From NCBI RefSeq assembly GCF_902459475.1, contig NZ_LR699114.1, positions 1,364,001-1,428,000 on the forward strand: a stretch of 64,000 nt of DNA, in the 5' to 3' direction. A program made the translations under genes and the position numbers. Source of the stretch: Aquicella lusitana. GTDB taxonomy: Bacteria > Pseudomonadota > Gammaproteobacteria > DSM-16500. The notes beneath the pieces were generated by a model. That model was not told the origin of the DNA. It saw only the letters and a list, made by a program, of their open reading frames with translations, and ran no database searches. Numbering within the stretch: the stretch's first letter is position 1; every line of letters starts with the position of its first letter. This document shows positions 9,361-17,614 of the stretch, in pieces.

Positions 9361-9761
9361 TCTTGACAGGTATAGCCCAAAGCCTCTAAACCTTTTTCCA
9401 AATAACCGGCGATCAAGGGCTTTGATAATAAATAACCCGTCAAATTAGGCGCCAAATTATTCTTTGCTTCCTTGTGCGCTGCGCTCCATTCGTTCGGGTC
9501 GAAATCGCCTCTGCCTATATACATCAACGTCAGTAAATCAACCTGTTGATCAGGCTCCAAATCTTCAATTACTTTTTTGACTTCAAGATAAGTGAGGTCG
9601 TCTTCGTGATCAGCCAGGATTTGTGACCAGTCATATTCATATTCTGAATCAGGAATTTTTTCGTTAAACGTCACTTCTTCCTTGGCCTGGAATTCTTTGG
9701 CTTTTAATATAATAAAGCAAACTGTTTCAGGATTTATATTCAATACATTCGTATTCAGCAT
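9357..9761 (-). CDS. DUF3775 family protein
   Basis: A 134-aa acidic protein. It begins with the family pattern NINPETVCFIILKAKEFQAK, has a central acidic EYDWSQILADHEDD stretch and ends in LSKPLIAGYLEKGLEALGY. It matches DUF3775 in length and layout; function unknown. GAGGAG lies just upstream of the ATG. It is first in a two-gene unit with the DUF3175 gene (4-bp overlap). No catalytic motif is recognisable. Confidence 0.8.
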   Translation of the reverse strand: MLNTNVLNINPETVCFIILKAKEFQAKEEVTFNEKIPDSEYEYDWSQILADHEDDLTYLEVKKVIEDLEPDQQVDLLTLMYIGRGDFDPNEWSAAHKEAKNNLAPNLTGYLLSKPLIAGYLEKGLEALGYTCQE

Positions 9762-9985
9762 CGTCTACTCCTCACTGTACAATGTCAACAGACCAATACC
9801 ATTGATTATTTTTAAATCATATATCGCTCTTTGAACTGCATATCGAAATAAACCAAATTTATCAAGTTAATCATATCATCTTTTTTATCGCCCAGATTAA
9901 CCGCTCTATAAATACTCACTTATATTTATCTTCATCAGATATAATTTAATTATAAGACAAATTTTTAAGGAGCATTACCGAGAAT

Positions 9986-11221
9986 ATGGAGCCTCTTATT
10001 TGGTTTGCCATATCCTTTCTCATTGGACTGCTACTCGGCATAGAACGTGAACGCAGCCACCCTGAAGGGACCCAGGCGATAGGTGTACGCACGCTGATTT
10101 TATTTTCGTTGCTGGGGACCATGGCTGCAACCATTGACAACCCTGCAGTGACCGTTCCTCTTTGTTTCTTAGCAGTTGGGATTATTTTGCTTAGCTATTT
10201 TCGATCTACTGAAAATGTTAAACGGAGGATTGACATTGGTATTACAACCGAACTTGCCGCAGGCATCGTATTTGCATTAGGTTATATGGTTCCTTCTTTT
10301 CCACTCACCGCGATCACTGTCAGTGCGGTTATCTTATTAGTATTGATGGAACGCAAACGCTTACATTTTTTTTCGCGCAAGACGCTCAAACCCCAGGAAA
10401 TTGAAACGATTATTATCTTGATGATCTTTGCCTTGGGCGTCATACCTGTGCTACCCAATCGCACTATTGATCCCTGGCAATTTTTTAATCCCAGAAATTT
10501 TGCCATCCTCATCACCCTCATTGCTTCAATGCAATTTGCTGGGTATCTCGCTATCCGATTGTTCGGACAAAACATGGGGCAGGCCATACTTGGGTTTCTG
10601 GGTGGATTGGTTTCAAGTACAGCTGTCTTTGCAACATTAGGAGACGTGTTAAAGGAATCGCGTTTCGCTATGGCCACCATGGCCTCAGCTCTTTTTGCCG
10701 TTATTGCTATGTTAATTGAACTTGTTGTTATATTACTTGTCGCTGCTCCCGGTCTATTGGTATTTATTGCCTGGCCACTTTTCACCATGATCATCGTCAG
10801 CCTTACTATCGCATTATTGTTACTACGCTATTCCAAAAACAGTCAACGATCTCCTTCTGTCACACTCGTGCCGCTCAATTATAATTCTATATTTCGCTCA
10901 GCTGCATTGATCATGTTAATTTTATTTTTTATTGCCATCATAAAACGCTATTCAAGTATTACAGGGATATTTTACGCGGCTTTTTTAGCCGGCCTTTTTG
11001 AATTTCATGGTATTTCGTTTGCCGCCGCACTATTTTATCTTGAAAATCAGCTCAATATTCATCAAGCGGCCAGCATGCTCGCTTTAGCGCTATTAGCCAG
11101 CTTTGTCTCTAAATTTATTCTATTATGGGGACTCACTCCTCGCCATTTTGCTTTCTGGCTCACTCTTTTTCTGCTTGTCATCTTAGCAAGCGGCGGCATC
11201 GTTTATTGGGTAGCAGTTTAA
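9986..11221 (+). CDS. MgtC/SapB family membrane protein with DUF4010 domain
   Basis: A 411-aa polytopic membrane protein. The first 130 residues carry the MgtC/SapB signature: ISFLIGLLLGIERER, then GVRTLILFSLLGTMAA, with the conserved Arg-Glu-Arg and Arg-Thr. The remaining 280 residues are the hydrophobic DUF4010 domain (GFLGGLVSSTAVFATLG, FAAALFYLENQL). Family members of this fused type occur widely. MgtC itself modulates F-ATPase and Mg2+ adaptation in intracellular pathogens, but that role is not demonstrated for the DUF4010 fusion. AAGGAG precedes the ATG by about 13 nt. Monocistronic or first of a unit with the thioesterase downstream (about 90 bp). Confidence 0.85.
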   Translation: MEPLIWFAISFLIGLLLGIERERSHPEGTQAIGVRTLILFSLLGTMAATIDNPAVTVPLCFLAVGIILLSYFRSTENVKRRIDIGITTELAAGIVFALGYMVPSFPLTAITVSAVILLVLMERKRLHFFSRKTLKPQEIETIIILMIFALGVIPVLPNRTIDPWQFFNPRNFAILITLIASMQFAGYLAIRLFGQNMGQAILGFLGGLVSSTAVFATLGDVLKESRFAMATMASALFAVIAMLIELVVILLVAAPGLLVFIAWPLFTMIIVSLTIALLLLRYSKNSQRSPSVTLVPLNYNSIFRSAALIMLILFFIAIIKRYSSITGIFYAAFLAGLFEFHGISFAAALFYLENQLNIHQAASMLALALLASFVSKFILLWGLTPRHFAFWLTLFLLVILASGGIVYWVAV

Positions 11222-11308
11222 AAAACCATCCGCACTGATACGCTAACAAACGCTAGGACATGCACCTTCAGAGCAGGTACAATAAACGCATTTGAGGAAA
11301 AAAGACCC

Positions 11309-11722
11309 ATGGCATTCAAACTTTTTAGCTACCCCCTTGTCATCAAAGAAACTTATTTGGACACATTTGGACATGTTAATAATGCGGCTTATCTAACCAT
11401 ACTGGAAGAAGCTCGGTGGGATTTAATCACCCAAAATGGTTACGGATTAACTAAAATTCAAGAAACAGGTTTAGGGCCAACCATACTTGAAATTAAATTG
11501 TCTTTTTTAAAAGAACTTTGTTTGCGCGAAAAAGCTGTGATTGAAACCCAAATGATTTCTTATGAAAAAAAGATTGGCAAACTATCTCAAAAAATTGTTC
11601 GGGGCAGCGATATTTGCTGTGTCGCCGAATTAGTGATTGGGCTTTTCAATATGCATGAACGCAAATTAGTTATGCCTACGCCCGAGTGGTTGTATGCCGT
11701 TGGCATAGCATTTTCCCAATAA
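11309..11722 (+). CDS. Acyl-CoA thioesterase, hotdog fold (4HBT/YbgC-like)
   Basis: A 137-aa single-domain hotdog protein. The signature DTFGHVNNAAYLTILEEARW near residues 17-36 contains the catalytic Asp/His region and the Glu on the central helix typical of 4-hydroxybenzoyl-CoA thioesterase relatives. Probably hydrolyses acyl-CoA in the cytoplasm; chain-length preference cannot be read. A GAGGAAAAAAG stretch precedes the ATG. It is followed by the nucleoside phosphorylase after about 90 bp. Confidence 0.85.
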   Translation: MAFKLFSYPLVIKETYLDTFGHVNNAAYLTILEEARWDLITQNGYGLTKIQETGLGPTILEIKLSFLKELCLREKAVIETQMISYEKKIGKLSQKIVRGSDICCVAELVIGLFNMHERKLVMPTPEWLYAVGIAFSQ

Positions 11723-11811
11723 AAAAGATACATTCAACTTTGTTTTCAAATTCATTGTTTTATGCAAAAATAAAAGAATAAACCAAGCGATTATCAGAAA
11801 TATCAGAGCCT

Positions 11812-12678
11812 ATGATTAAAAATAACGAATATAAACCTTACCATCTCAATGCCAGCGCCGATGACCTGGCTGGCAACAATGGTATAGGACGTTATATTCT
11901 GCTGCCCGGTTCCGATGGACGAGCAAAAGAAATTTCGAAGCAGTTTGATCAACTCACGATTAAATCGCATGATCGGGGTCATAATTTATATTTAGGCACA
12001 ATTGTACATAAAAAAAAGCCTATCGCTGTCGCTGCCGTTTCAAGCGGGATGGGATGTCCTAGTATGGAAATTATTCTTCATGAACTCTTTCACCTTGGTG
12101 GAAAACGCTTTCTTCGCCTGGGCACGGCGGGCTCATTGCAGCCTAATCTAGTCAAGTTGGGCGACCTTGTTAATGCACAAGCTGCTGTACGCGATGAAGA
12201 CACAACCGACGATTATGTGCCTGCCGGTTTTCCTGCCAACGCCTCTCCTGAGTGTATAACAGCAATTTTGGAAGCTGCAAAATTGCTTGGCTTAGCAGGG
12301 TATTTGCACACTGGCCTCGTTCATTGTAAAAGCTCATTCTATGCCCGTGAATTTGGTGAAGGCCCCAAAAATCAAATCAATAAAAATTATATCAACTTAC
12401 TTACCAAATGCGGCGTGCTTGCATCTGAAATGGAAACTTCGGCATTATTTATTCTTTCTCAACTGTATAATTATCAGCTTATGCAAAAAGGCAATGGGCC
12501 GGCATTTCGCGTATTATGCGGTGCCATTTTAAGTATTGTTGCCGATCCTGCTCATTCTACCGATCCTTTTGCCACTGCTGCGCAATCCGCAAAAACCATC
12601 ACCAATATGACAAATCTGGCGCTGGAAACTATCAGGTTGCTGGCGGAAATGGATGAAAACAACCTCTCCACTTTATGA
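11812..12678 (+). CDS. Nucleoside phosphorylase (uridine phosphorylase-like, PNP/UDP family)
   Basis: A 288-aa cytoplasmic enzyme of the PNP_UDP_1 family. Visible motifs are YILLPGSDGRAKEIS at the N-terminus (phosphate loop), AVSSGMGCPSMEIILHEL, FLRLGTAGSLQPNLVKLGDLV, and ASEMETSALFIL near residue 205, the Glu-Met-Glu ribose-binding signature. It should cleave a nucleoside with phosphate to base plus (deoxy)ribose-1-phosphate. The F/RLGTAGSLQ segment favours the uridine phosphorylase branch, but base preference is not certain. It is about 35 kb from the AMP-phosphorylase operon at 50.9 kb, which has a related salvage function. Confidence 0.88.
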   Translation: MIKNNEYKPYHLNASADDLAGNNGIGRYILLPGSDGRAKEISKQFDQLTIKSHDRGHNLYLGTIVHKKKPIAVAAVSSGMGCPSMEIILHELFHLGGKRFLRLGTAGSLQPNLVKLGDLVNAQAAVRDEDTTDDYVPAGFPANASPECITAILEAAKLLGLAGYLHTGLVHCKSSFYAREFGEGPKNQINKNYINLLTKCGVLASEMETSALFILSQLYNYQLMQKGNGPAFRVLCGAILSIVADPAHSTDPFATAAQSAKTITNMTNLALETIRLLAEMDENNLSTL

Positions 12679-12714
12679 TTGATTGCTTCAAAGTGCCTCC
12701 ATTTGCTGGCATTA

Positions 12715-12741
12715 CGGTTAGAAGTTTTGTCGTGTACAGAG
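12715..12741 (+). repeat. Copy A of a 27-bp repeat (insertion-sequence end-like)
   Basis: The 27-bp core ending ttttgtcgtgtacagag also occurs at 29018-29044 and 55966-55992 in the same orientation, with one substitution in this copy (aag for aaa). No transposase is next to it here, so it looks like a solo end left after decay or excision. It lies in the intergenic region upstream of the ATP-grasp gene. Confidence 0.7.
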
Positions 12742-12963
12742 TAAAATATTTAAAAAAATGAGCAAAATCTGTCAGTCAATAGGGCTATTGTGGCAGTAAA
12801 AATACACCCGTAAAGAAGACAATTTCAATGCAGATAAGCCTGCTTTAACATTCATCTCACTCCCAAACCATCTTATCCAAATTATGATATATAATCATTT
12901 AATAAGCTTTGTATTTGAGGCACGACTCATCAACTCATTTGATGAAGATGAAGAGAAATAGAC

Positions 12964-14379
12964 ATGAAATACGTCTTTATTACTTATAGCGGATTGAGCC
13001 TCCCTATTGCCTATAAACTCCAGCAGGAAGGCAATGACGTTACAGTAGGCCAGATAGAGAATATAAAAGACTACGTAATGGAAGAAGAAGTCAAAAAAGC
13101 CACCGAGAGTGATTTTAACCGTGAACGACGTATGCGGTTATTTAAAAATATGGTCAAACTGCAGCCTGCCGAACGGGTAGTTGAGCAGTTGAGACAGGTT
13201 AAAAATCCGCAGGAATATTTTATTTTTTTTGAAGAAAATAATTTGTTTCGCTGGGCTGATAAAGTGCGTGACTTAGGATTTCATGGCATTTTTCCTACCA
13301 AAGAAGATTACTTGTTTGAGATTGACCGCGATCGCGCAAAGGAATTTGTCAAGACACATTACCAGAAACTCTACACACCTGAAGTCAGAGAATTTTCTAA
13401 AGTTTCTGATGCCATCAACTTTCTGAGAGATACCCATGAAGTATGGGTATTGAAGGGAAAGCATGATCATGCCAGAACATTTGTTCCCACGATGAACGAT
13501 GCCATGCGTGCCAAGACTCAGGTTATTGAAATGTTAAGTAATTTTCCGTACGAATACGAGAGATTAGGCTTTATCCTCGAATTGTTTATTCCCTCTATCA
13601 TCGAGCTTACACCCGAAAAAATGTATTATGACGGCGTTCCACTGGCGACCACGATTGACTTGGAAAATAAATCCTTTGGCAGCGGCAATATCTCTATCCA
13701 AACTGGGTGCGCTGAGGATTTGGTATTTCCTACCCTGATGGAAGACCGCATCAACAAAATATGTTTTCCGCCGATCATTGATGAAATGGCCAAACAACAT
13801 AAAGGTTTATTTATCTGGGATGCATCGATTTTGATTAACAAACGCGATGGTAAAATGTATTTTGGCGAATTTTGCCCAAACAGGCCGGGTTATAATTCCT
13901 TTTTTACTGAATTGGCTTTATTGGGTTCGGTGACTCAGTTTTTTGAAAAAATCGTACGCAAGGAATCACCATTTTCACTGGGCACAGTGGCAACATCTGT
14001 TCGAATATTTAACCTCAATCGTGATGAAGAAACCGAGCAGGTAGCAGCCAATATGACTATTGATTACCGTCCTGAAATTGAGAAAGATTTATGGCTGTGG
14101 GACGTGCGCAAAAACCAGCGTGGAAAACTGGTTACAGTTGGTTCGGACTGGAATCTCGCTATCATAACAGGTGCAGGAAAATCCATAGACGAAGCCGTAA
14201 GCAAAATGTACAGGAACGTTGAAGGGTTTGCCTTTGTGGGCGCTTATTACCGTTCAAAAGATGATTACTTATCACTGGATTACCCGACTTCCATTATCAA
14301 CCGCCTCAATTACGGACTTGAACGCGGACTGTATCGATTGCCGTTTGATGTAAAAGTAGGTGAAATACAAGCTCGATAA
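12964..14379 (+). CDS. ATP-grasp / PurD-like protein of unknown substrate
   Basis: A 471-aa cytoplasmic protein resembling phosphoribosylamine-glycine ligase in layout. It has an N-terminal Rossmann-like start (MKYVFITYSGLSLPIAYKL), a central domain with EVWVLKGKHDHARTFVP, and an ATP-grasp metal-binding region FIWDASILINKRDGKMYFGE with FCPNRPGYNSFF. The segment NLAIITGAGKSIDEAVSKMY matches the C-terminal part of PurD-type enzymes. The usual purine-pathway neighbours are absent, so it is probably a diverged ligase of another pathway rather than housekeeping PurD. Convergent with the split orphan gene downstream, with 11 bp between stops. Confidence 0.65.
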   Translation: MKYVFITYSGLSLPIAYKLQQEGNDVTVGQIENIKDYVMEEEVKKATESDFNRERRMRLFKNMVKLQPAERVVEQLRQVKNPQEYFIFFEENNLFRWADKVRDLGFHGIFPTKEDYLFEIDRDRAKEFVKTHYQKLYTPEVREFSKVSDAINFLRDTHEVWVLKGKHDHARTFVPTMNDAMRAKTQVIEMLSNFPYEYERLGFILELFIPSIIELTPEKMYYDGVPLATTIDLENKSFGSGNISIQTGCAEDLVFPTLMEDRINKICFPPIIDEMAKQHKGLFIWDASILINKRDGKMYFGEFCPNRPGYNSFFTELALLGSVTQFFEKIVRKESPFSLGTVATSVRIFNLNRDEETEQVAANMTIDYRPEIEKDLWLWDVRKNQRGKLVTVGSDWNLAIITGAGKSIDEAVSKMYRNVEGFAFVGAYYRSKDDYLSLDYPTSIINRLNYGLERGLYRLPFDVKVGEIQAR

Positions 14380-14390
14380 AGCGTATTTAC

Positions 14391-15152
14391 TTAAACTGCC
14401 GCTTTTTTGGATGGAAGCTCTGCGCTAGGCTCATTGTTCGGTGCAGACATTTTTTTATAGCAATCAGCTATAAAATTTTGAACAACCAGTACCGTTGTAT
14501 CCATTGCATTGTACTTTGCATAGCTATTGGATTTAATCAAAAGTGATTCATATTGTTTCTTGAATGCTTTAATTTCTTTTGAAAACGCATTAAGTTTTTG
14601 TCTGAATGCTTCCATTTCATGGGATTGCGGCAGCTTCCCCTCTGCTAATCGATCTGCCAATGCATTTTTGGTTCTTAGGAGGTCATCTTCTTTATCTTTT
14701 AATTCAGCCAATCTTTTCCCCATCGCCCTTTCCCTGATGGTGGTGGCTTTTTTTACCATGGTTTTGATTTGCTTCAGACCAGCGTTCACACCGTGTTTTA
14801 GCTCGGCAAATTTACTTAAATTGTTAGCTGTGGAACTAAGTGTTTGAGCTTGCTTTGATACCTCCTGCCTCATTTGTTTAGCCTCTGCGGGCCAGCCCAG
14901 TTTGACAACTGGACCAAGGTACTGGTAGCGTTCCATCACTGTTTCCACATTTGAATCCGCCACAATGCGAATGCCCCCTAATTTTTGAGGCGTCTTTATA
15001 TCCACTTGTTCCAATTGCCTTTGAAAGGCTTTGTCCGCCCATTTTAAGCCGCCGGCATTTGATATATCACTGGCATGCCCTTTAAAATTGTGATCATGTC
15101 CATGCACACTTGTTTTGCCATATTCGCAGGATTCGCCACCAATCATAATCAC
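14391..15152 (-). CDS. Orphan coiled-coil protein, probable C-terminal part of a -1 frameshifted gene
   Basis: A 253-codon frame opening at a GTG with no ribosome binding site. The first 50 residues have a compact domain look (IMIGGESCEYGKTSVHGHDH, GIRIVADSNVETVMERYQYL). From about residue 80 it is charged and helical (coiled-coil-like). The frame lies exactly -1 relative to the upstream 221-codon frame and joins it at an A-AAA-AAC heptamer (15158-15164). Read through, the two give one 474-aa protein with a smooth junction. No family is recognised; the composition resembles Dot/Icm-type effectors, which is inference. It could also be a separately translated gene or a mutated one. Confidence 0.6.
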   Translation of the reverse strand: MIMIGGESCEYGKTSVHGHDHNFKGHASDISNAGGLKWADKAFQRQLEQVDIKTPQKLGGIRIVADSNVETVMERYQYLGPVVKLGWPAEAKQMRQEVSKQAQTLSSTANNLSKFAELKHGVNAGLKQIKTMVKKATTIRERAMGKRLAELKDKEDDLLRTKNALADRLAEGKLPQSHEMEAFRQKLNAFSKEIKAFKKQYESLLIKSNSYAKYNAMDTTVLVVQNFIADCYKKMSAPNNEPSAELPSKKAAV

Positions 15153-15814
15153 ACCAGGTTTTTTTCTGTTGGAGGTTGATAGAAAAACAGCATATGCCCA
15201 GCAGTGCCATCCAATCCAGTGATCTTACCCGTTTCAGGATCCTTTTCGGTTTTAACACCTAAGGCAATATTCATGCCCCAATTAGGACTGGTGCCTGAAA
15301 ATTTGTTACGAATAAATTTACCCCAATTCAGCGGGTTGTACCATTTAAGCTTGGTTTCTTTCACATGCCCGTCAACAACTTCAAAATCATGCGTAGAACC
15401 TGAACGGTTAAAAAAAATGGCACCTGGTTTTTCCGTACGCATGGCATCGGATGATTTTGCCGTAGACATATTATGATTTACTAAATCTCGCTCTTGTGGA
15501 TTACCGGTAGTTAACCAGTTCCAGAGTTTATGTGGGTTTTGTTGTGTTTTTCCTAGCGGAGGAATTTCTATCAGAACACGGTTGCCGTGACTTAAATAGG
15601 ATTCCACGGGGATGCGAGGATCCGGGTTAGAAAAGGTTTTGCCATCAGCGCTAATTTGCATTCCACCGGATTGCATCAACATAAAAACCCGCTCCATGAC
15701 TGCCGCTTGGGCAGCCTGGTTTGGATCATTTAGCATTTCCTGCCAAAGCTGGGTATCGTTAGCAAATTGACTGGCCACATTGCGTTTGACTAATTCTTCT
15801 TTGTTTTTTGGCAT
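15149..15814 (-). CDS. Orphan protein, N-terminal part of a probable -1 frameshifted gene
   Basis: A 221-codon frame with an excellent ribosome binding site (AAAGGAGG, 6 nt before the ATG). It opens MPKNKEELVKRNVASQF and ends shortly after GTAGHMLFFYQPPTEKNLV. The last codons cross the slippery A-AAA-AAC heptamer, and a stop follows 6 nt later. Shifting -1 there continues into the coiled-coil frame at 14391-15152. No signal peptide or membrane segment is seen. No family recognised. Neighbouring genes are a DUF488 protein upstream and an unrelated convergent gene downstream. Confidence 0.65.
   Translation of the reverse strand: MPKNKEELVKRNVASQFANDTQLWQEMLNDPNQAAQAAVMERVFMLMQSGGMQISADGKTFSNPDPRIPVESYLSHGNRVLIEIPPLGKTQQNPHKLWNWLTTGNPQERDLVNHNMSTAKSSDAMRTEKPGAIFFNRSGSTHDFEVVDGHVKETKLKWYNPLNWGKFIRNKFSGTSPNWGMNIALGVKTEKDPETGKITGLDGTAGHMLFFYQPPTEKNLV
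15158..15164 (-). promoter_or_regulatory. A-AAA-AAC slippery heptamer at the frame junction
   Basis: On the minus strand the zero frame reads GAA AAA AAC CTG GTG TGA. A tandem -1 slip on A-AAA-AAC gives CCT GGT GTG ATT ATG, entering the downstream 253-codon frame. This is the classic X-XXY-YYZ layout. I could not find a convincing stimulatory hairpin just downstream, so a homopolymer indel (natural or sequencing) is an alternative explanation. Confidence 0.5.
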
Positions 15815-15933
15815 TTTTTACCTCCTTTTTTATTTAGTATAGGAGAAATAAACTTAATAGTGATTGATTCATTTTAATGATTATCTAATTGATTTATTAA
15901 GAATTTATAAAAAATAACGGTTATTTCGACTGC

Positions 15934-16464
15934 CTAGGGAGAGGGATAATAGACTTTGAATGGCCTTTTTGATCTATCTACACGGGCAAAGTCTGTCAAA
16001 TCGTGTTCTTTTACTGACGTCGCACCCATAATATGCAAGACTTTGATATTCCTAATCACTTCAGCATCTGCAATTAAAGAACGGTGGCAGCGCCATGGAA
16101 GAGCCTCGGCGCACATAATGACTGTCTTGCCTTTTTTAATTATTTGATTAAGTTTTTTAAGCGCCTGATAAAACGCCGACGTCTGCATATAGTCAGCAAA
16201 CCCACGAAAACTGGCATTTCTCCAGCCCTCGTTAATTGAGTTTGAGTGCGGGTGGCGCAAACCTCCCAGCTCTGGCATATGGGTATAAGCAATTTTTTTC
16301 TTTTGTAATGCAGATATTAATGGCTTTTGATTACTCCATGGAACATGGCGCGATTTGGGAATAGTACGCACGTCAACCACATGGGTAATCCCATGTGCCT
16401 CAAGCTTTTCAAGAAAAGCTGAAAATAATTGATTGGAATGGCCTATCGTATAAACTGTTGGCAT
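15934..16464 (-). CDS. DUF488 family protein
   Basis: A 176-aa cytoplasmic protein with the DUF488 layout. It begins MPTVYTIGHSNQLFSAFLEKL, followed by VVDVRTIPKSRHVPW (conserved Asp-x-Arg), and carries TVIMCAEALPWRCHRSLIA, the Cys-rich motif CxExxxxxCHR typical of this family. Function is unknown, though a ligand-binding or nuclease-like role has been suggested for the family. It follows the lipoprotein gene in the same direction with a 4-bp gap, so the two are probably co-transcribed. Confidence 0.85.
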   Translation of the reverse strand: MPTVYTIGHSNQLFSAFLEKLEAHGITHVVDVRTIPKSRHVPWSNQKPLISALQKKKIAYTHMPELGGLRHPHSNSINEGWRNASFRGFADYMQTSAFYQALKKLNQIIKKGKTVIMCAEALPWRCHRSLIADAEVIRNIKVLHIMGATSVKEHDLTDFARVDRSKRPFKVYYPSP

Positions 16465-16468
16465 AGAG

Positions 16469-16828
16469 CTAATTAACCACTGCGCAACAGTTATTACTCA
16501 CATCGGTTTTATCGTTTTTTATCGCTACAGGCACATGACTTCGGGGACAACGATAAATAGGAAAACTAGGGTTCATGGCATCTTTTCCTATTCTTTTTAG
16601 CAATACGACATTTGCGCCTTGCTGCGCGGCGGCGCATTGCAACTTATGCGAGTAAGTGCCATCCGGGCACAAATTAGGTTGAACGGTCCCCCTGTATTCA
16701 CAATTAGAACAAGGCAGCCATTCAACCAGTGAGACATTGCTAGGATTTTTGCAGTAAAAAAGCTCGCCACAGCCAGCAAGAAGCAGGCTTAATATGACAA
16801 TTAGAATCAATTTCGAAAGTTCCATCAT
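16469..16828 (-). CDS. Cys-rich lipoprotein, unknown function
   Basis: A 119-aa protein with a lipoprotein signal: a hydrophobic stretch (LILIVILSLLLAGC) ends in the lipobox LAGC, so the mature protein should start at about Cys20. The mature part is cysteine-rich (CPCSNC-type pairs, CRY-type segment FPIYRCPRSHVP, terminal CCAVVN), which suggests disulfides or metal binding in the periplasm. Residue order resembles no family I can name. First gene of a two-gene unit with the DUF488 gene. Confidence 0.65.
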   Translation of the reverse strand: MMELSKLILIVILSLLLAGCGELFYCKNPSNVSLVEWLPCSNCEYRGTVQPNLCPDGTYSHKLQCAAAQQGANVVLLKRIGKDAMNPSFPIYRCPRSHVPVAIKNDKTDVSNNCCAVVN

Positions 16829-16889
16829 TTTTTTTGCCCAATTCCTTTTACTGGATTTTGGCTATGTCTGACAGGTATTCATGAAGATG

Positions 16890-16997
16890 TCATTCGAACT
16901 CAGTTTATCATTCGAACTCAGTTTATCATTCGAACTCAGTTTATCATTCGAACTCAGTTTATCATTCGAACTCAGTTTATCGTTCGAACCCAGTTTG
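16890..16997. repeat. Tandem 18-bp repeat, six copies plus a partial
   Basis: The unit tcattcgaactcagttta is repeated five times exactly (16890-16979), then once diverged (16980-16997), then in part as tcattctgaacca. The array sits in the intergenic region and merges into a larger inverted repeat on its right side. The frame crossing it on the minus strand is a low-complexity Ser-Asn-Asp-Lys repeat and is not a gene. Confidence 0.95.
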
Positions 16998-17014
16998 TCA
17001 TTCTGAACCACCTC

Positions 17015-17092
17015 TGTCATCCTGAGCGCAGCGAAGGATCTGCTATTGTACATTTAGAGATCCTTCGAGCAAAAAACGCTCTCAGGATGACA
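17015..17092. repeat. Long imperfect inverted repeat (REP/BIME-like)
   Basis: The left arm tgtcatcctgagcg with cgaaggatct is mirrored by agatccttcg and cgctctcaggatgaca on the right, around a short loop. The motif GTCATCCTGAGCG-CGAAGGATC is a very common extragenic repeat in many bacteria. The transcript could fold into a long hairpin; a role in mRNA stability or transposition of a REP-like element is inference. Confidence 0.8.
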
Positions 17093-17261
17093 TCCACTTC
17101 TTTAGAATCAGCATCCTTTGTCAAAAATCGCCAAAGTCCAGTTTTAAAGACCATTTTATCATTAATCAATATCAGATTAAGGTCAATAGAGGCATCAAAA
17201 GAGAAAGCATGAGAGGAAAAAGATACAAGTTATTTTAAAACTGCCTACTAGCTCTACAAAT

Positions 17262-17292
17262 AAAAAACTCAGCTAATAAGCTGAGTTTTTTT
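17262..17292. terminator. Bidirectional-type Rho-independent terminator
   Basis: The arms actcagct and agctgagt pair around a 4-nt loop (aata), flanked by A6 on the left and a T-run on the right. It follows the leftward 32-aa membrane peptide gene, and the minus-strand side shows the matching T-tract. Confidence 0.8.
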
Positions 17293-17306
17293 ATAAGCAG
17301 TAAGCG

Positions 17307-17405
17307 CTATAACATCATCAGGATGAGCGATGCTACGAGCAGGTATCCGCTTAATTTGATTAAAGTTGATTGTTGTTTGAGCGCACGAGCCTTTAATTTT
17401 TTCAT
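17307..17405 (-). CDS. Short single-helix membrane peptide (32 aa)
   Basis: A minus-strand frame starting MKKLKARALKQQSTLIKL and ending in the hydrophobic segment SGYLLVASLILMML. The ribosome binding site AGGAG lies about 9 nt upstream of the ATG, and a clear terminator follows the stop by about 15 bp. A basic N-terminus with a 15-residue hydrophobic tail suggests an inner-membrane single-pass peptide. It could be a small regulator or a toxin of a type I system, but no antisense RNA could be identified. It is below the size most gene finders report. Confidence 0.5.
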   Translation of the reverse strand: MKKLKARALKQQSTLIKLSGYLLVASLILMML

Positions 17406-17614
17406 CTTGCATACTCCTAAATCAATACCTACATTGTTTATTATAGCACCTCCATCGCCAATCCACTTATAAAATTAACTTAATTAACCCCTTGAATATT
17501 CTTTATAAATCTACTTAATGCCAATTTTTGGCTCAACCATTTAACTTTTCCTTAAGGAGCCCTTACCCATAATGTAGGTGAATCTGGGAGAAATTAGCAA
17601 AAGGAGAAGCCACC

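Noticed and set aside
16890-16997. Tandem repeat read as a CRISPR array
   Set aside because: Units are contiguous without spacers and only 18 bp; no cas gene nearby.
16862-17053. 63-codon frame with NDKLSS repeats
   Set aside because: Created by the 18-bp tandem repeat, whose length is a multiple of three. No ribosome binding site and no protein-like composition beyond the repeat.
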